NCBI GenBank assembly: GCA_047974405.1
Contig: JBKECI010000072.1
Span: 43,131-107,130, forward strand
Origin: UPXZ01 sp047974405
GTDB taxonomy: Bacteria; Bacteroidota; Bacteroidia; Bacteroidales; Paludibacteraceae
Reading direction: 5' to 3'
Length of the DNA stretch: 64,000 nucleotides
Part shown: positions 9,538 to 19,364 of the stretch, piece by piece
Layout of the letters: each line of letters starts with the position of its first letter
Position numbering within the stretch: the stretch's first letter is position 1
Translations under genes and position numbers: made by a program
The notes under the pieces: model-generated
Told to the model about the DNA's origin: nothing
The model's input: the letters and a program-made list of their open reading frames with translations, nothing else
The model's database searches: none

Positions 9538-9581
9538 AGTTTCTTGTTGCATTTATTGAAACAAGAAACTTTCTGTTTTTT
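9538..9581 (+). terminator. Intrinsic terminator after bamD-rpoZ
   Basis: Perfect 11-bp arms AGTTTCTTGTT (9538-9548) and AACAAGAAACT (9560-9570), an 11-nt loop, then a T-rich tail. It separates bamD-rpoZ from coaBC, which has its own -7 element (TATATTTG, 9607-9614). Confidence 0.8.
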
Positions 9582-9638
9582 AAATCGACCTCAGCCTGAA
9601 ATTTTGTATATTTGCAACCAAACAAAGCCAACAGACGA

Positions 9639-10826
9639 ATGTTACAAGGAAAAAAAATATTACTGGGAGTAACAGGCAGTATTGCCGCGTACAAATCGGC
9701 AATACTCGTGAGAGAACTGATAAAACGAGGAGCCACCGTAAAAGTGATTATGACTCCACTTGCCAAAGAGTTTATTACTCCGCTCACATTGGCTACCCTC
9801 TCCCGAAGCCCCATTCTTGTCGATTTTTTTAACCCCGAAAACGGCGATTGGAACAGCCATGTCGATTTGGGGATTTGGGCAGATGCTTACGTTATAGCAC
9901 CGGCTACCGCCAATACCATTGCCAAAATGAATAGTGGAATTGCCGACAATTTATTGCTGACCACCTACTTGTCGTCGCGTGCCCCTGTATTTGTAGCTCC
10001 GGCTATGGACTTGGATATGTTTGCTCATCAGGCTACACAAGACAATATCAAAGCTCTGGAAGATAAAGGATGTAAAATGATTTACCCCACTAGCGGATTC
10101 TTGGCAAGTGGATTGGAAGGAAAGGGGAGGATGGAAGAACCGGAAAAAATAATTGCCCGGCTCAACGAATTTTTCGCTCCAAAATACCTGAAAGGAAAAA
10201 AAATACTCATTACCGCCGGACCTACATACGAAAACATAGACCCTGTCCGTTTTATAGGTAATTACTCTACAGGCAAAATGGGTTTTGCTTTGGCAGAGTA
10301 TTGCGCATTGCAAGGAGGCGAGGTTACCTTGTTGGCAGGACCAGTTCAAATTGATGCCGAACATCCAAATATACGGCAAATAAACGTGCACTCGGCAGAT
10401 GAAATGTATGAAAAAAGTATAGAAAATTTTAATGGGGTTGATGTGGCAATTCTCTCTGCTGCCGTTGCCGACTTCAAACCAACAGTTCAAAGCAAAACCA
10501 AAATTAAGGAAAAATCAAAACTGACATTGGAATTGACAGCCAACAAAGATATAGCGCAAAAACTCGGCGAAATAAAAAAAACGGAGCAAATACTAATAGG
10601 TTTTGCACTCGAAACCGATAACGAGGAACCAAATGCCTCAAAAAAAATAATAAAAAAGAATTTTGATTTTATCGTTCTCAATTCTCTTCAAGATAAAAAT
10701 GCCGGATTTGGATACGATACCAATAAAATTACCATCATTTATAAAGATGGCAAGAAAAAAGAATTTGAACTAAAATCGAAAAAAGAAGTAGCAGAAGATA
10801 TTATAAATGAGATTATTAATCTGTAA
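9639..10826 (+). CDS. coaBC: Bifunctional phosphopantothenoylcysteine decarboxylase/synthetase CoaBC
   Basis: Joins 4'-phosphopantothenate with cysteine (CoaB) and decarboxylates the product (CoaC) in coenzyme A synthesis. The N-terminal flavoprotein domain (about 1-185) has GVTGSIAAYK, the catalytic His in NSHVDLG, and APAMDLDM. The C-terminal CoaB domain begins near KILITAGPTYENIDPVRFI and has the NYSTGKMG loop. The position of the E. coli catalytic Cys158 (ACG) holds Ser157 (LASGLEGKGRM). Start ATG 9639 gives 395 aa; an in-frame TTG at 9612 overlaps the -7 element and is rejected. The stop is one nt from the next ATG, so coupling is likely. Confidence 0.94.
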   Translation: MLQGKKILLGVTGSIAAYKSAILVRELIKRGATVKVIMTPLAKEFITPLTLATLSRSPILVDFFNPENGDWNSHVDLGIWADAYVIAPATANTIAKMNSGIADNLLLTTYLSSRAPVFVAPAMDLDMFAHQATQDNIKALEDKGCKMIYPTSGFLASGLEGKGRMEEPEKIIARLNEFFAPKYLKGKKILITAGPTYENIDPVRFIGNYSTGKMGFALAEYCALQGGEVTLLAGPVQIDAEHPNIRQINVHSADEMYEKSIENFNGVDVAILSAAVADFKPTVQSKTKIKEKSKLTLELTANKDIAQKLGEIKKTEQILIGFALETDNEEPNASKKIIKKNFDFIVLNSLQDKNAGFGYDTNKITIIYKDGKKKEFELKSKKEVAEDIINEIINL

Positions 10827-10827
10827 G

Positions 10828-11721
10828 ATGAAAAAAGCAATTGTTATATGTTTTTTGCTTGTTACAAGTTGTAGCGCTTTTTCACAGGAACTCAACTGTA
10901 ATGTGCAAATTAACTCGTCCAAAATTCAAGGAACAAACAAAACCGTATTTAGCACTCTGCAAAAAGCAATAGCCGAATTTATGAACAACCGCCGTTGGAC
11001 AGATTTGAGTTTTTCGAAAGACGAACGAATAGATTGCTCCATCAATATCATTTTGAACGTAGTAGAAAGTGAAAACTTCGGTGCCGAAATAATTGTTCAA
11101 GCCCGCAGGCCGGTATTTAATTCGTCCTACAACTCCACATTGCTCAACTTCAAAGACAATGCTTTCAATTTTACATACAAAGAATACGACCCTTTGGAGT
11201 TTAATCCAAACGACATCAGTTTGAGCCTTACAGCCACATTGGCCTATTATGCTTATCTGATTATAGCTTACAATATGGATTCTTTTTCCCGTTTTGGAGG
11301 TAATCCTTATTTTCAACAAGCCGAAAATATCGTAAATCAGGCACAAAGCAAAGATTGGACAGGCTGGAAAGCTTTTGAAAATAACAAAAACAGATATGCC
11401 CTGATAAATAATATTATGGACGAAGCGTTCAAAAAATATCGAGAATATTTTTACGAATACCATCGCTTAGGACTCGATATTATGGTAGATAACTCTACAA
11501 ACGGACGGGCAAAAATAGCCGATAATATTCAGCTGCTTCGAGAGGCAAATAGAGCAAGACCATCGGCTATCGTTATCAGCTCCTTTTTGGATGCCAAAAC
11601 CGATGAATTGATAAATATATTCAAACAGGGAACAACGCAGGAAAAAGAGAAAGTGATTGAAATACTCACAGATGTCAATCCTACAGGGATAAGCCGTTAC
11701 GAAGAAATCAACAAAAAATAG
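10828..11721 (+). CDS. DUF4835 family exported protein
   Basis: 298-aa protein with a signal peptide (MKKAIVICFLLVTSCSAFSQ; the Cys could also be a lipobox but the AFSQ site fits signal peptidase I). The body matches the DUF4835 family found between coaBC and recN in Bacteroidetes: ELNCNVQINSSKIQG, FMNNRRWTD, FKDNAFNFTYKEYDPLEFN, and YAYLIIAYNMDSFSRFGG. Function is unknown; a cell-envelope role is plausible from the export signal and conservation. I use ATG 10828, 1 nt after the coaBC stop, because an earlier in-frame start at 10807 lies inside coaBC and adds no signal-like sequence. Confidence 0.82.
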   Translation: MKKAIVICFLLVTSCSAFSQELNCNVQINSSKIQGTNKTVFSTLQKAIAEFMNNRRWTDLSFSKDERIDCSINIILNVVESENFGAEIIVQARRPVFNSSYNSTLLNFKDNAFNFTYKEYDPLEFNPNDISLSLTATLAYYAYLIIAYNMDSFSRFGGNPYFQQAENIVNQAQSKDWTGWKAFENNKNRYALINNIMDEAFKKYREYFYEYHRLGLDIMVDNSTNGRAKIADNIQLLREANRARPSAIVISSFLDAKTDELINIFKQGTTQEKEKVIEILTDVNPTGISRYEEINKK

Positions 11722-11794
11722 CCTATCATGTTTCTTCCTTTACCAATTACTCAATTACATAATTTTTTGCGCCTCCACTATTTACAAAACCAAT

Positions 11795-13465
11795 ATGCTC
11801 ACATCCCTATATATTTCCAACTATGCGTTAATTAGCGAATTGACCATTAATTTCGAAAATGGATTAACAGTAATTACAGGAGAGACAGGGGCGGGAAAAT
11901 CCATTATTATGGGAGCTTTGTCTTTGGTTTTAGGGCAGAGGGCAGATACCAAATCCATCAAGGAGGGAGAGATAAAAAGTGTTGTAGAGGCACGATTTGA
12001 AATAAAGAATGACAACCTTCACCTTTTTTTTGAGCAGAACGAACTCGACTATGACGAGGTGTGTACCATACGGCGAGAAATAACCGGCAACGGCAAGTCC
12101 CGCGCCTTTATTAATGATACGCCGGTTTCGCTCGTCCAATTACGAGATTTAACAACAAATCTCATCGACATTCATTCTCAGCACGAAAATCTGCTACTTA
12201 TTACAGAAAACTACCAGATCGATTTTGTTGATGCTGTCGCACAAAACCAAGCAATATCTGAAAGCTACTTGCAATCGTATCAAAAGCGGTTGGATACTGA
12301 AAAAGAACTCAAAAAAATAAAACAAGAAATTGAGCAGCAAAATACCGACTCGGATTACCTCCAATTTCAATACAATCAATTGAGCGAAGCAAGTTTACAA
12401 GAGGAGGAACAAAGCGAACTCGAAGAAGAACAGGAAATACTCGCACACGTAGAAGAAATAAAGAGAGCACTGCAACAAGTATATTTTTTGCTTGCCAACG
12501 ATGAAACCAATGCATCTAAATTACTTAGGGATACTATTTTGGGATTGAACCGTATAGCCAATTATTTGCCCGAAAGCACAGCATGGACAGAGCGTTTGGA
12601 GAGCATATTGCTAGAGGTAAAAGATATTACCACCGAAATAAGCCGAACCGAAAGCCACACCGAATTTAACCCTCAACGGTTGCAGCAAGTCGAAGAACGA
12701 TTGAATCTGATTTATTCGCTACAAAAAAAATTCAAAGTCGAAAACGTAGAACAGTTGATAGAACTTCGCGACACATTCAAAAACCGATTAAGCCAGATTG
12801 AAAATTTTGACGATATCATGCGGGCAGCCGAAAATGAATTGGTACAAGCCAACAGAAAAATGTTGGCATGGGCAACCCAGCTTTCTAAGTCGCGTGTGAA
12901 CTCGATCCCAATCATCGAAAATTTCTTGACCGATAAATTGATAGCACTCGGAATACCGGATGTGTGTATAAAAATTTCGATAATCAATTCCGATACGTTT
13001 ACTGAAAAAGGAAATGATGCAGTACAATTACTCTTCTCAGCCAATAAAAATCGTTCGTTACAGCCTATTGCCGAAGTTGCTTCGGGGGGAGAAATATCTC
13101 GCGTGATGCTTGCCGTCAAATCGCTGCTGGTGCAAAGAGCAAAACTTCCAACTATCATTTTTGATGAGATAGATACCGGAATATCGGGAGAAATAGCCAA
13201 TAGAGTGGGTGAAATCATGCAATTTATGGCTACTACTACGCAAGTAATTACCATTACCCATCTTCCACAAATAGCTTCAAAAGGAGAACATCATTTTAAA
13301 GTATACAAGGATAACGATGCCGAAAACGTAATCACTCACATAACAAAACTCACCCCACAAGAAAGAGAAGTAGAAATAGCACAACTTCTAAGTGGGCAAA
13401 ACATAACAGAAGCCGCCCTGCAAAACGCTAAAGAACTTTTAAAAAGTGAAAGCCCGACTCTGTAA
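11795..13465 (+). CDS. recN: DNA repair protein RecN
   Basis: SMC-like ATPase that acts in double-strand break repair. 556 aa. Walker A is GETGAGKS at residues 29-36. Two coiled-coil arms run from about 150 to 400. The C-terminal half has the ABC signature ASGGEISRVMLAVK and Walker B LPTIIFDEIDTGISG, then a D/H-loop TITHLPQIAS. Length is typical. It begins 73 nt after DUF4835. An imperfect hairpin (13447-13481) overlaps its stop codon. Confidence 0.95.
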   Translation: MLTSLYISNYALISELTINFENGLTVITGETGAGKSIIMGALSLVLGQRADTKSIKEGEIKSVVEARFEIKNDNLHLFFEQNELDYDEVCTIRREITGNGKSRAFINDTPVSLVQLRDLTTNLIDIHSQHENLLLITENYQIDFVDAVAQNQAISESYLQSYQKRLDTEKELKKIKQEIEQQNTDSDYLQFQYNQLSEASLQEEEQSELEEEQEILAHVEEIKRALQQVYFLLANDETNASKLLRDTILGLNRIANYLPESTAWTERLESILLEVKDITTEISRTESHTEFNPQRLQQVEERLNLIYSLQKKFKVENVEQLIELRDTFKNRLSQIENFDDIMRAAENELVQANRKMLAWATQLSKSRVNSIPIIENFLTDKLIALGIPDVCIKISIINSDTFTEKGNDAVQLLFSANKNRSLQPIAEVASGGEISRVMLAVKSLLVQRAKLPTIIFDEIDTGISGEIANRVGEIMQFMATTTQVITITHLPQIASKGEHHFKVYKDNDAENVITHITKLTPQEREVEIAQLLSGQNITEAALQNAKELLKSESPTL

Positions 13466-13765
13466 ACGGGAGCCGGACTTTCGGGGTCATATATAGAGGT
13501 TCAGGTTGGTTTATTTCGAATAGAACACTCGAAGTGTTGTCAAAAGTTAATTTTCAGAATTATTTAGTACCTTTTATTTTTTGCTCTATTTATCTATCAA
13601 ATAGCGTGCCATTGTTAAAAATATAAGTAAAGGTTATATACATTTTGCAACAAATCAATACAATGATTTTAAACATACCTTTCCTCCCCAATGAAACTTT
13701 TGTCCTCCTTTAATAAGGATTCTTTTTCTATCTTTGTCGAAGTTCAATAAATTACCCGTTTGAAT
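13466..13765 (+). other. Intergenic region before the arabinan genes
   Basis: About 300 bp without a gene. It holds the 3' arm of an imperfect 13-bp hairpin (13447-13481, no T tract) and a -7-like TATCTTTG at 13729-13736, 29 nt before the GH51 start. No TTG occurs at the right distance upstream, so the promoter is tentative. Confidence 0.4.
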
Positions 13766-16369
13766 ATGAAACAATTAAAGTTATTAGGAACATTAGTTCT
13801 ATTATTCTTATCTCTTTCTCTCAATTTATCTGCGTCTCCCCCCGATTCTGCTTATATTCTTGGATATTCGACTATCGAAAGCAAAGGACACAGCGGACTC
13901 TATTTAGCTTGGAGTATCGACAGGAAAAACTGGCATTCTATTGGTGCGGAACACCGTTTCTTGTTTTGTGACTATGGAAGTTGGGGACGAGAAAAAAGAA
14001 TGCTCTCTCCCTCACTATTTCTAGATAAAAGCAGTATATGGCACTGCATTTGGAGTGTAAACGAATACGACAACGTTTTTGCGCATGCTACCTCTACCGA
14101 TTTGGTCTATTGGCAACCACAAACCTACCCTGAAATAATGCCCAAAAGGAATAATTGCCTCCGTCCAGAAATAGGCAATACCGATAAAAAGGGGGAGTAT
14201 CAAATCACGTGGCTCAGTACCGAAGATGATGAAAATCAAGTATACAGAGTTACTACAAAAGATTTTAAATCATATACACCGGCAGAAAAAATTCCTACCA
14301 CGTTGCTTGTTGATACGCGTGAAGAAATAGAAATACTCAACAGTAGGGAACGAGGTACAGTACACAAAGTCGCTTGGAGTGTTGTGGATAACTTGATCAA
14401 AGCAGCTCAACTTGCCAATTACAGCGAACATCTTTACCAACAGAGTTCAAAAGATGATACCATCCGGTTTGCCGACTTAAAACCGGTAAATATGACCATA
14501 AAAGCAAACGTAAACGATACGAAAAAAATCAGCAACTTGCTCATAGGAGCATTTTTTGAAGATATCAACTACGCCGCCGATGGAGGGCTATATGCCGAGC
14601 TAATTCAAAACAGGGACTTTGAATATACGATGATGGACAGGCGAAACAGCGATAAATCATGGAATCATCAAAAAGCGTGGAATGCAAAAAATATCGATTT
14701 TACTATTGATACTCTCTCGCCGATTCATCCCAACAATAAGCACTTTGCCACACTCAAAATATCAGAAATAGGAGGTATATTTTCCAATGAAGGATTTGAC
14801 GGTATTTATATAGAAGGGGATAAAAAATACAACTTATCCTTTTTCGCACGAAATCATAGCAAACTTGGCAGTAAATTAATCATAAGGCTGGCTGACGACT
14901 CCGGCAATATATTCGGACAGGCTGATATCTCGGTAAAATCATCGCAATGGGAGAAATACGAAGCCGTGATAAAAGCTATTAATACAGCAAATAAACTCCA
15001 TTTGGAAATTGTTCCACAAAATATAGGAACTCTGGATTTGGATATGGTGTCGCTTTTTCCACAAAACACATTCAAAAATAGAAAAAACGGGCTCCGCACC
15101 GATTTGGCTCAAGCCATTGCGGATATCCATCCTCGCTTTGTACGTTTTCCGGGCGGCTGCGTAGCACACGGCGATGGACTTGATAATATTTACAAATGGA
15201 AAAATACCATTGGAAAACTTGAAGAACGAACTTCCGATCGTAACATCTGGGGCTATCATCAATCGATGGGATTGGGTTATTTCGAATATTTCCAATTTTG
15301 TGAAGATATAGGAGCAGAACCTCTTCCAGTATTAGCGGCAGGAGTTCCGTGTCAAAATTCATCTGTCGGAGGTCCGGGTCAGCAAGGAGGCATCCCTATG
15401 TGCGATATGGACAACTACGTTCAAGATATTTTGGACTTGATAGAATGGGCAAATGGAGACATCAACACAAAATGGGGAAAAATTAGAAGTCAGGCAGGAC
15501 ATCCAAAACCATTCGATCTCAAATATGTAGGTATAGGCAATGAGGATTTAATCAACGATATTTTTGAAGAACGTTTTACCAAAATATACAACGCAGTGAA
15601 GAAAAAGTACCCAGAAATTACCGTAGTGGGTACAGTAGGTCCTTTTTCTGAAGGAACAGACTATATCGAAGGATGGAAAATTGCCAACAAACTAAACGTC
15701 CCAATGGTGGACGAACATTACTACCAACCCCCCGGATGGTTTATCAACAACAACGACTATTACGATAAGTACGATCGCTCCAAGTCAAAAGTATATCTCG
15801 GAGAGTATGCCGCTCACTTGCCAGGACGCCCTAATAATATCGAAACGGCAATTTCCGAGGCGCATTACCTTACTTCGCTGGAGAGAAACGGAGATATTGT
15901 AAGTATGGCATCATACGCCCCTATGTTGGCAAAAGAGGGACACACCCAATGGAACCCCAATCTGATTTATTTTAACAATGCCGAAGTGAAACCCACCGTA
16001 GGATACTTTGTGCAAAAACTCTTCGGACAAAACTCGGGAGATATATATGTAAACAGTAAAACAATATTTTCTACAAAAAATGAAAATGTACGAAAGCAAA
16101 TAGCGTCTTCGATAGTAAAAGAGAGCAAAACCGGCGATTATATTCTGAAATTGGTCAATATTCTTCCAACAGCAACAAACGTAGAAGTTGAATTTGACGG
16201 TAGCGTATATTTTCAGCCAACAGCAGAAAAAAGTGTATTGTCGGGTATGCCACAAGATAAAAAAGCAAGACCTATCTCCGAAATTATCGAAACAGGAGGA
16301 TCATTGAAATATACGCTTCTACCGTACTCTTTTACTGTAATTAGGCTACAGGCAAAACAATTTAGGTAA
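13766..16369 (+). CDS. Exported GH51 alpha-L-arabinofuranosidase with N-terminal GH43-like segment
   Basis: Releases arabinofuranose side chains from arabinan or arabinoxylan. 867 aa; signal peptide ending near LNLSASPP. Residues about 25-210 resemble part of a five-blade GH43-like propeller (SWGREKRMLSPSLF, DLVYWQPQTYP), without a full catalytic set that I can trace. From about 245 the GH51 enzyme begins (LIGAFFEDINYAADGGLYAELIQNRDFE), with a carbohydrate-binding-like insert, the VRFPGGCVAHG strand, acid/base E593 in GIGNED and nucleophile E680 in YLGEYA. ATG 13766 is preferred over a TTG two codons earlier. It lies 23 nt before the GH43 gene, with which it likely forms an operon. Confidence 0.9.
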   Translation: MKQLKLLGTLVLLFLSLSLNLSASPPDSAYILGYSTIESKGHSGLYLAWSIDRKNWHSIGAEHRFLFCDYGSWGREKRMLSPSLFLDKSSIWHCIWSVNEYDNVFAHATSTDLVYWQPQTYPEIMPKRNNCLRPEIGNTDKKGEYQITWLSTEDDENQVYRVTTKDFKSYTPAEKIPTTLLVDTREEIEILNSRERGTVHKVAWSVVDNLIKAAQLANYSEHLYQQSSKDDTIRFADLKPVNMTIKANVNDTKKISNLLIGAFFEDINYAADGGLYAELIQNRDFEYTMMDRRNSDKSWNHQKAWNAKNIDFTIDTLSPIHPNNKHFATLKISEIGGIFSNEGFDGIYIEGDKKYNLSFFARNHSKLGSKLIIRLADDSGNIFGQADISVKSSQWEKYEAVIKAINTANKLHLEIVPQNIGTLDLDMVSLFPQNTFKNRKNGLRTDLAQAIADIHPRFVRFPGGCVAHGDGLDNIYKWKNTIGKLEERTSDRNIWGYHQSMGLGYFEYFQFCEDIGAEPLPVLAAGVPCQNSSVGGPGQQGGIPMCDMDNYVQDILDLIEWANGDINTKWGKIRSQAGHPKPFDLKYVGIGNEDLINDIFEERFTKIYNAVKKKYPEITVVGTVGPFSEGTDYIEGWKIANKLNVPMVDEHYYQPPGWFINNNDYYDKYDRSKSKVYLGEYAAHLPGRPNNIETAISEAHYLTSLERNGDIVSMASYAPMLAKEGHTQWNPNLIYFNNAEVKPTVGYFVQKLFGQNSGDIYVNSKTIFSTKNENVRKQIASSIVKESKTGDYILKLVNILPTATNVEVEFDGSVYFQPTAEKSVLSGMPQDKKARPISEIIETGGSLKYTLLPYSFTVIRLQAKQFR

Positions 16370-16392
16370 ATAAAGAAATAATACACACATTT

Positions 16393-18567
16393 ATGAAAGT
16401 GCAAAATCAAAAACTCTCTTTACAATTTTTCGGTATATTGCTGCTCCTCAATACGGCCTGTGTGCAGAATCTGCTTGCACGGGACGGTAAGTACAATGCA
16501 TACCTCTTTGTCTATTTCACGGGCAATCGCATAGACGAGGAGCAAATCAGATACGCTCTTAGCGAAGACGGTTTCAACTACAAAGCATTGAATAAGAACA
16601 AACCCATCGTTAGTTCCAAAAGCATAAGTCTTACGGGAGGTGTGCGCGACCCCCACATTTTACGCTGCCAAGATGGGAAAACTTTTTATATGGTTGTTAC
16701 AGATATGGTTTCTGCCAACGGATGGAGTTCAAACAGAGGGTTGATACTGATGAAATCCAACGATTTGGTTCACTGGAAATCAACGGCAATCCATATCCCC
16801 ACAGTGTTTCCCGATGAATTTGGAGACGTTTTGCGGGTGTGGGCTCCACAAACCATTTATGACCCCGTTGCCAAAAAATATATGGTCTATTTTTCGATGC
16901 TGAAAGAAGGGAAGGGTGAGTATGATAAAATATTCTATTGTTATGCCAATCAGGACTTTACGGCCTTAGAAACAATACCCAAACAACTTTTTTATCAGCC
17001 ACAAGAAAAATCCTGTATCGACGGAGATATTATTTACGCTCAGGGGAAGTATCATCTTTTTTTCAAAACAGAAGGAAATGGTAATGGAATAAAAAAAGCA
17101 GTGTCAGACAGGGTAAATGGCGGTTATGTATTGGAAGACAGATACCTGCAGCAAACCAAAGATGGCGTAGAAGGCTCGGGAGTATTTAAACTCAACCATT
17201 CAGATTCATGGATTTTGATGTACGATGTGTACACACGCGGTCGTTACCAGTTTACCGTGAGCAACGATTTGGAAAATTTCAAAGTTGTGGATAATGAAAT
17301 ATCAATGGATTTTCATCCCCGTCATGGTACCATTATCCCCATAACCAAAAAGGAAAAAGAGCGTTTGGAAAGTGCGTGGTTTTCTCCGGCTGATGTATTT
17401 GAATCGGCACAATCGCCATTCTTGAAAAAAATGAACATAGTAGTGGATACAGCAAGCAAAAAAGTAACTTTTCCCGTCAAAAACAATACCGACTTAACCC
17501 GTTTCAATCCCGATTTTAATATTCAGGGAGTCAAAATCAAGCCCACTAAGGCTGTTGATTTTTCTAAAGGGGCAGTTAAATATACCATCGCTCCAAAAGG
17601 GAAAAAGCCTGAGGAATATCTTGTAGAAGCGGTTGAAAGCAATAATCCGGTGTTGGACGGATATTATGCCGACCCCGAAATTCTCTATGCCGAAAAAACA
17701 GGAAAATTCTATATTTATCCCACCAGTGACGGTTTCACGGGATGGAGTGGAACTTATTTTAAAATTTTTTCGTCCGATAATTTAGTTGATTGGAAAGACG
17801 AAGGAAAAATCATTCAACTCGGGGTAGATGTAAAATGGGCGGACCGAAATGCTTGGGCTCCATGCATTGTGGAGAAAAAAATAGGAGGAGAATACAAGTA
17901 TTTCTACTATTTTACTGCCGCACAGAAAATAGGAGTTGCTGTAGCCGACAATCCTACCGGACCTTTTGTAGATTTGGGAAAACCGCTTTTGGACAAACGC
18001 CCCGAAGGTGTCAATCGAGGGCAGGTTATCGACCCCGATGTATTTACCGACCCCAAAACCGGTAAAAGTTACATCTATTGGGGCAACGGATTTATGGTAG
18101 GGGCAGAACTTGGAGAAGATATGGTATCAATAAAATCTGAAACCGAAATCATACTCAAACCCGATAATACGTATAGGGAAGGGACATATGTATTTTACAG
18201 AAAGGGGAAATATTATTTTATGTGGTCTGAGGATGATACGCGAAGCGAAAACTACCGCGTGCGGTACGCCATTTCGGATACGCCACTTGGTAATTTCACA
18301 ATTCCCCGAAACAATTTGGTCATAGCGAAAGATACCGAAATGGCTATTTATGGGACGGGACACAATTCTGTACTTCAAATACCCGATAAAGACGAGTGGT
18401 ACATAGTATATCACCGATTCAACTACCCTAAAGGGATAACTATGGGAGACGCGGCAGGCTTTAATCGCGAAGTGTGTATCGACAAAATGGAATTTAATGC
18501 GGATGGCACAATCAAATATATAACCCCTACTCACAAAGGTATTGCTCCGTTAAGTACAATACGCTGA
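16393..18567 (+). CDS. Exported protein with two GH43-type domains
   Basis: 724 aa with an N-terminal signal; a Cys in LLNTACVQN could be a lipobox. Domain 1 (about 30-340) is a GH43-like propeller: base D86 in GGVRDPHI, DGDIIYA, and acid EGSGVF. A spacer around 350-415 looks like a small beta domain (VVDTASKKVTFPVKNNTDL). Domain 2 (about 420-715) is a second GH43 propeller with base D in GYYADPEI, the pKa modulator in VIDPDVF, and acid E in YREGTYVFY. Such enzymes act as arabinofuranosidases, arabinanases or xylosidases; linkage to the GH51 gene favours arabinan. No susC/susD pair is adjacent, so this is not a full polysaccharide utilization locus in view. Confidence 0.88.
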   Translation: MKVQNQKLSLQFFGILLLLNTACVQNLLARDGKYNAYLFVYFTGNRIDEEQIRYALSEDGFNYKALNKNKPIVSSKSISLTGGVRDPHILRCQDGKTFYMVVTDMVSANGWSSNRGLILMKSNDLVHWKSTAIHIPTVFPDEFGDVLRVWAPQTIYDPVAKKYMVYFSMLKEGKGEYDKIFYCYANQDFTALETIPKQLFYQPQEKSCIDGDIIYAQGKYHLFFKTEGNGNGIKKAVSDRVNGGYVLEDRYLQQTKDGVEGSGVFKLNHSDSWILMYDVYTRGRYQFTVSNDLENFKVVDNEISMDFHPRHGTIIPITKKEKERLESAWFSPADVFESAQSPFLKKMNIVVDTASKKVTFPVKNNTDLTRFNPDFNIQGVKIKPTKAVDFSKGAVKYTIAPKGKKPEEYLVEAVESNNPVLDGYYADPEILYAEKTGKFYIYPTSDGFTGWSGTYFKIFSSDNLVDWKDEGKIIQLGVDVKWADRNAWAPCIVEKKIGGEYKYFYYFTAAQKIGVAVADNPTGPFVDLGKPLLDKRPEGVNRGQVIDPDVFTDPKTGKSYIYWGNGFMVGAELGEDMVSIKSETEIILKPDNTYREGTYVFYRKGKYYFMWSEDDTRSENYRVRYAISDTPLGNFTIPRNNLVIAKDTEMAIYGTGHNSVLQIPDKDEWYIVYHRFNYPKGITMGDAAGFNREVCIDKMEFNADGTIKYITPTHKGIAPLSTIR

Positions 18568-18776
18568 TAGAACGGCTCTTGATTTTGGATTATCTTATTT
18601 CCTGTCTCTATTCTGGCAGGCAGTAAAAAGAAGAACGAAAGGTATATCAGTTTAGCTTAGGTGTTAAAGTATGGATTCAAATTGCCGATAATAACAAGTA
18701 GCACAAAAAGATAATTTCACTTTTTTAGAAATAACTGTCATAAAATAAGTGTAATAACTATCCAAACTTTACATTG

Positions 18777-19364
18777 CTACCCATTTAATCGAAAAGACAA
18801 ACGATGGTATTTTGAATATCCGTACTCTTTCAAAGCCTTACGATGTTGTAGAGTGGCATAAGCTTTATTTTTGTCCCATCTGTATTGGGGCAATTCTTCG
18901 TGTAATTGCATCATAAACTCGTCTCGATGCGTTTTGGCGAGGATTGAGGCTGCCGCAATTGAAAGATACTTGCCGTCTCCTTTGATAATAGTTTGATGGG
19001 GGATATCTTTGAATGGATAAAATCTATTCCCATCCACTATGATAAATTCGGGTCGAATTTTCAGCGTTTCTATTGCCTTGTGCATTGCCAGAATAGAGGC
19101 TCTCAGTATATTGATTTCATCAATTTTTGCCTCAGACACAAAGGCTACTGACCAAGCCAAAGCCTCTTTTTCGATAACTTTTTGTAAATCATTACGCTGT
19201 TTTTCGGTCAATTTTTTCGAATCGTCCAATTCCGCACATTCAAAATTGGTAGGAAGAATAACAGCAGCCGCGACCACCGGACCTGCCAAGCAACCCCGTC
19301 CTGCTTCGTCACATCCACATTCAAGCATTTTTTCTGAAAAATTATTGAGTAATCGGTTTTTCAT
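18777..19364 (-). CDS. rnhB: Ribonuclease HII
   Basis: Cuts RNA in RNA-DNA hybrids and removes misincorporated ribonucleotides. 195 aa, typical length. The signature GCDEAGRGCLAGPV gives D19 and E20; the third acid is in FIIVDGNRF, and a later Asp is in ILAKTHRDEFM. It overlaps the upstream cvpA reading frame by 23 nt, so translation is probably coupled. Confidence 0.95.
   Translation of the reverse strand: MKNRLLNNFSEKMLECGCDEAGRGCLAGPVVAAAVILPTNFECAELDDSKKLTEKQRNDLQKVIEKEALAWSVAFVSEAKIDEINILRASILAMHKAIETLKIRPEFIIVDGNRFYPFKDIPHQTIIKGDGKYLSIAAASILAKTHRDEFMMQLHEELPQYRWDKNKAYATLQHRKALKEYGYSKYHRLSFRLNG

Noticed and set aside
9951..10490. 179-codon minus-strand ORF
   Set aside because: It is antisense to coaBC.
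13447..13481. Hairpin at the recN stop as a terminator
   Set aside because: The 13-bp stem has two mismatches and no T tract follows, so a terminator is not supported.
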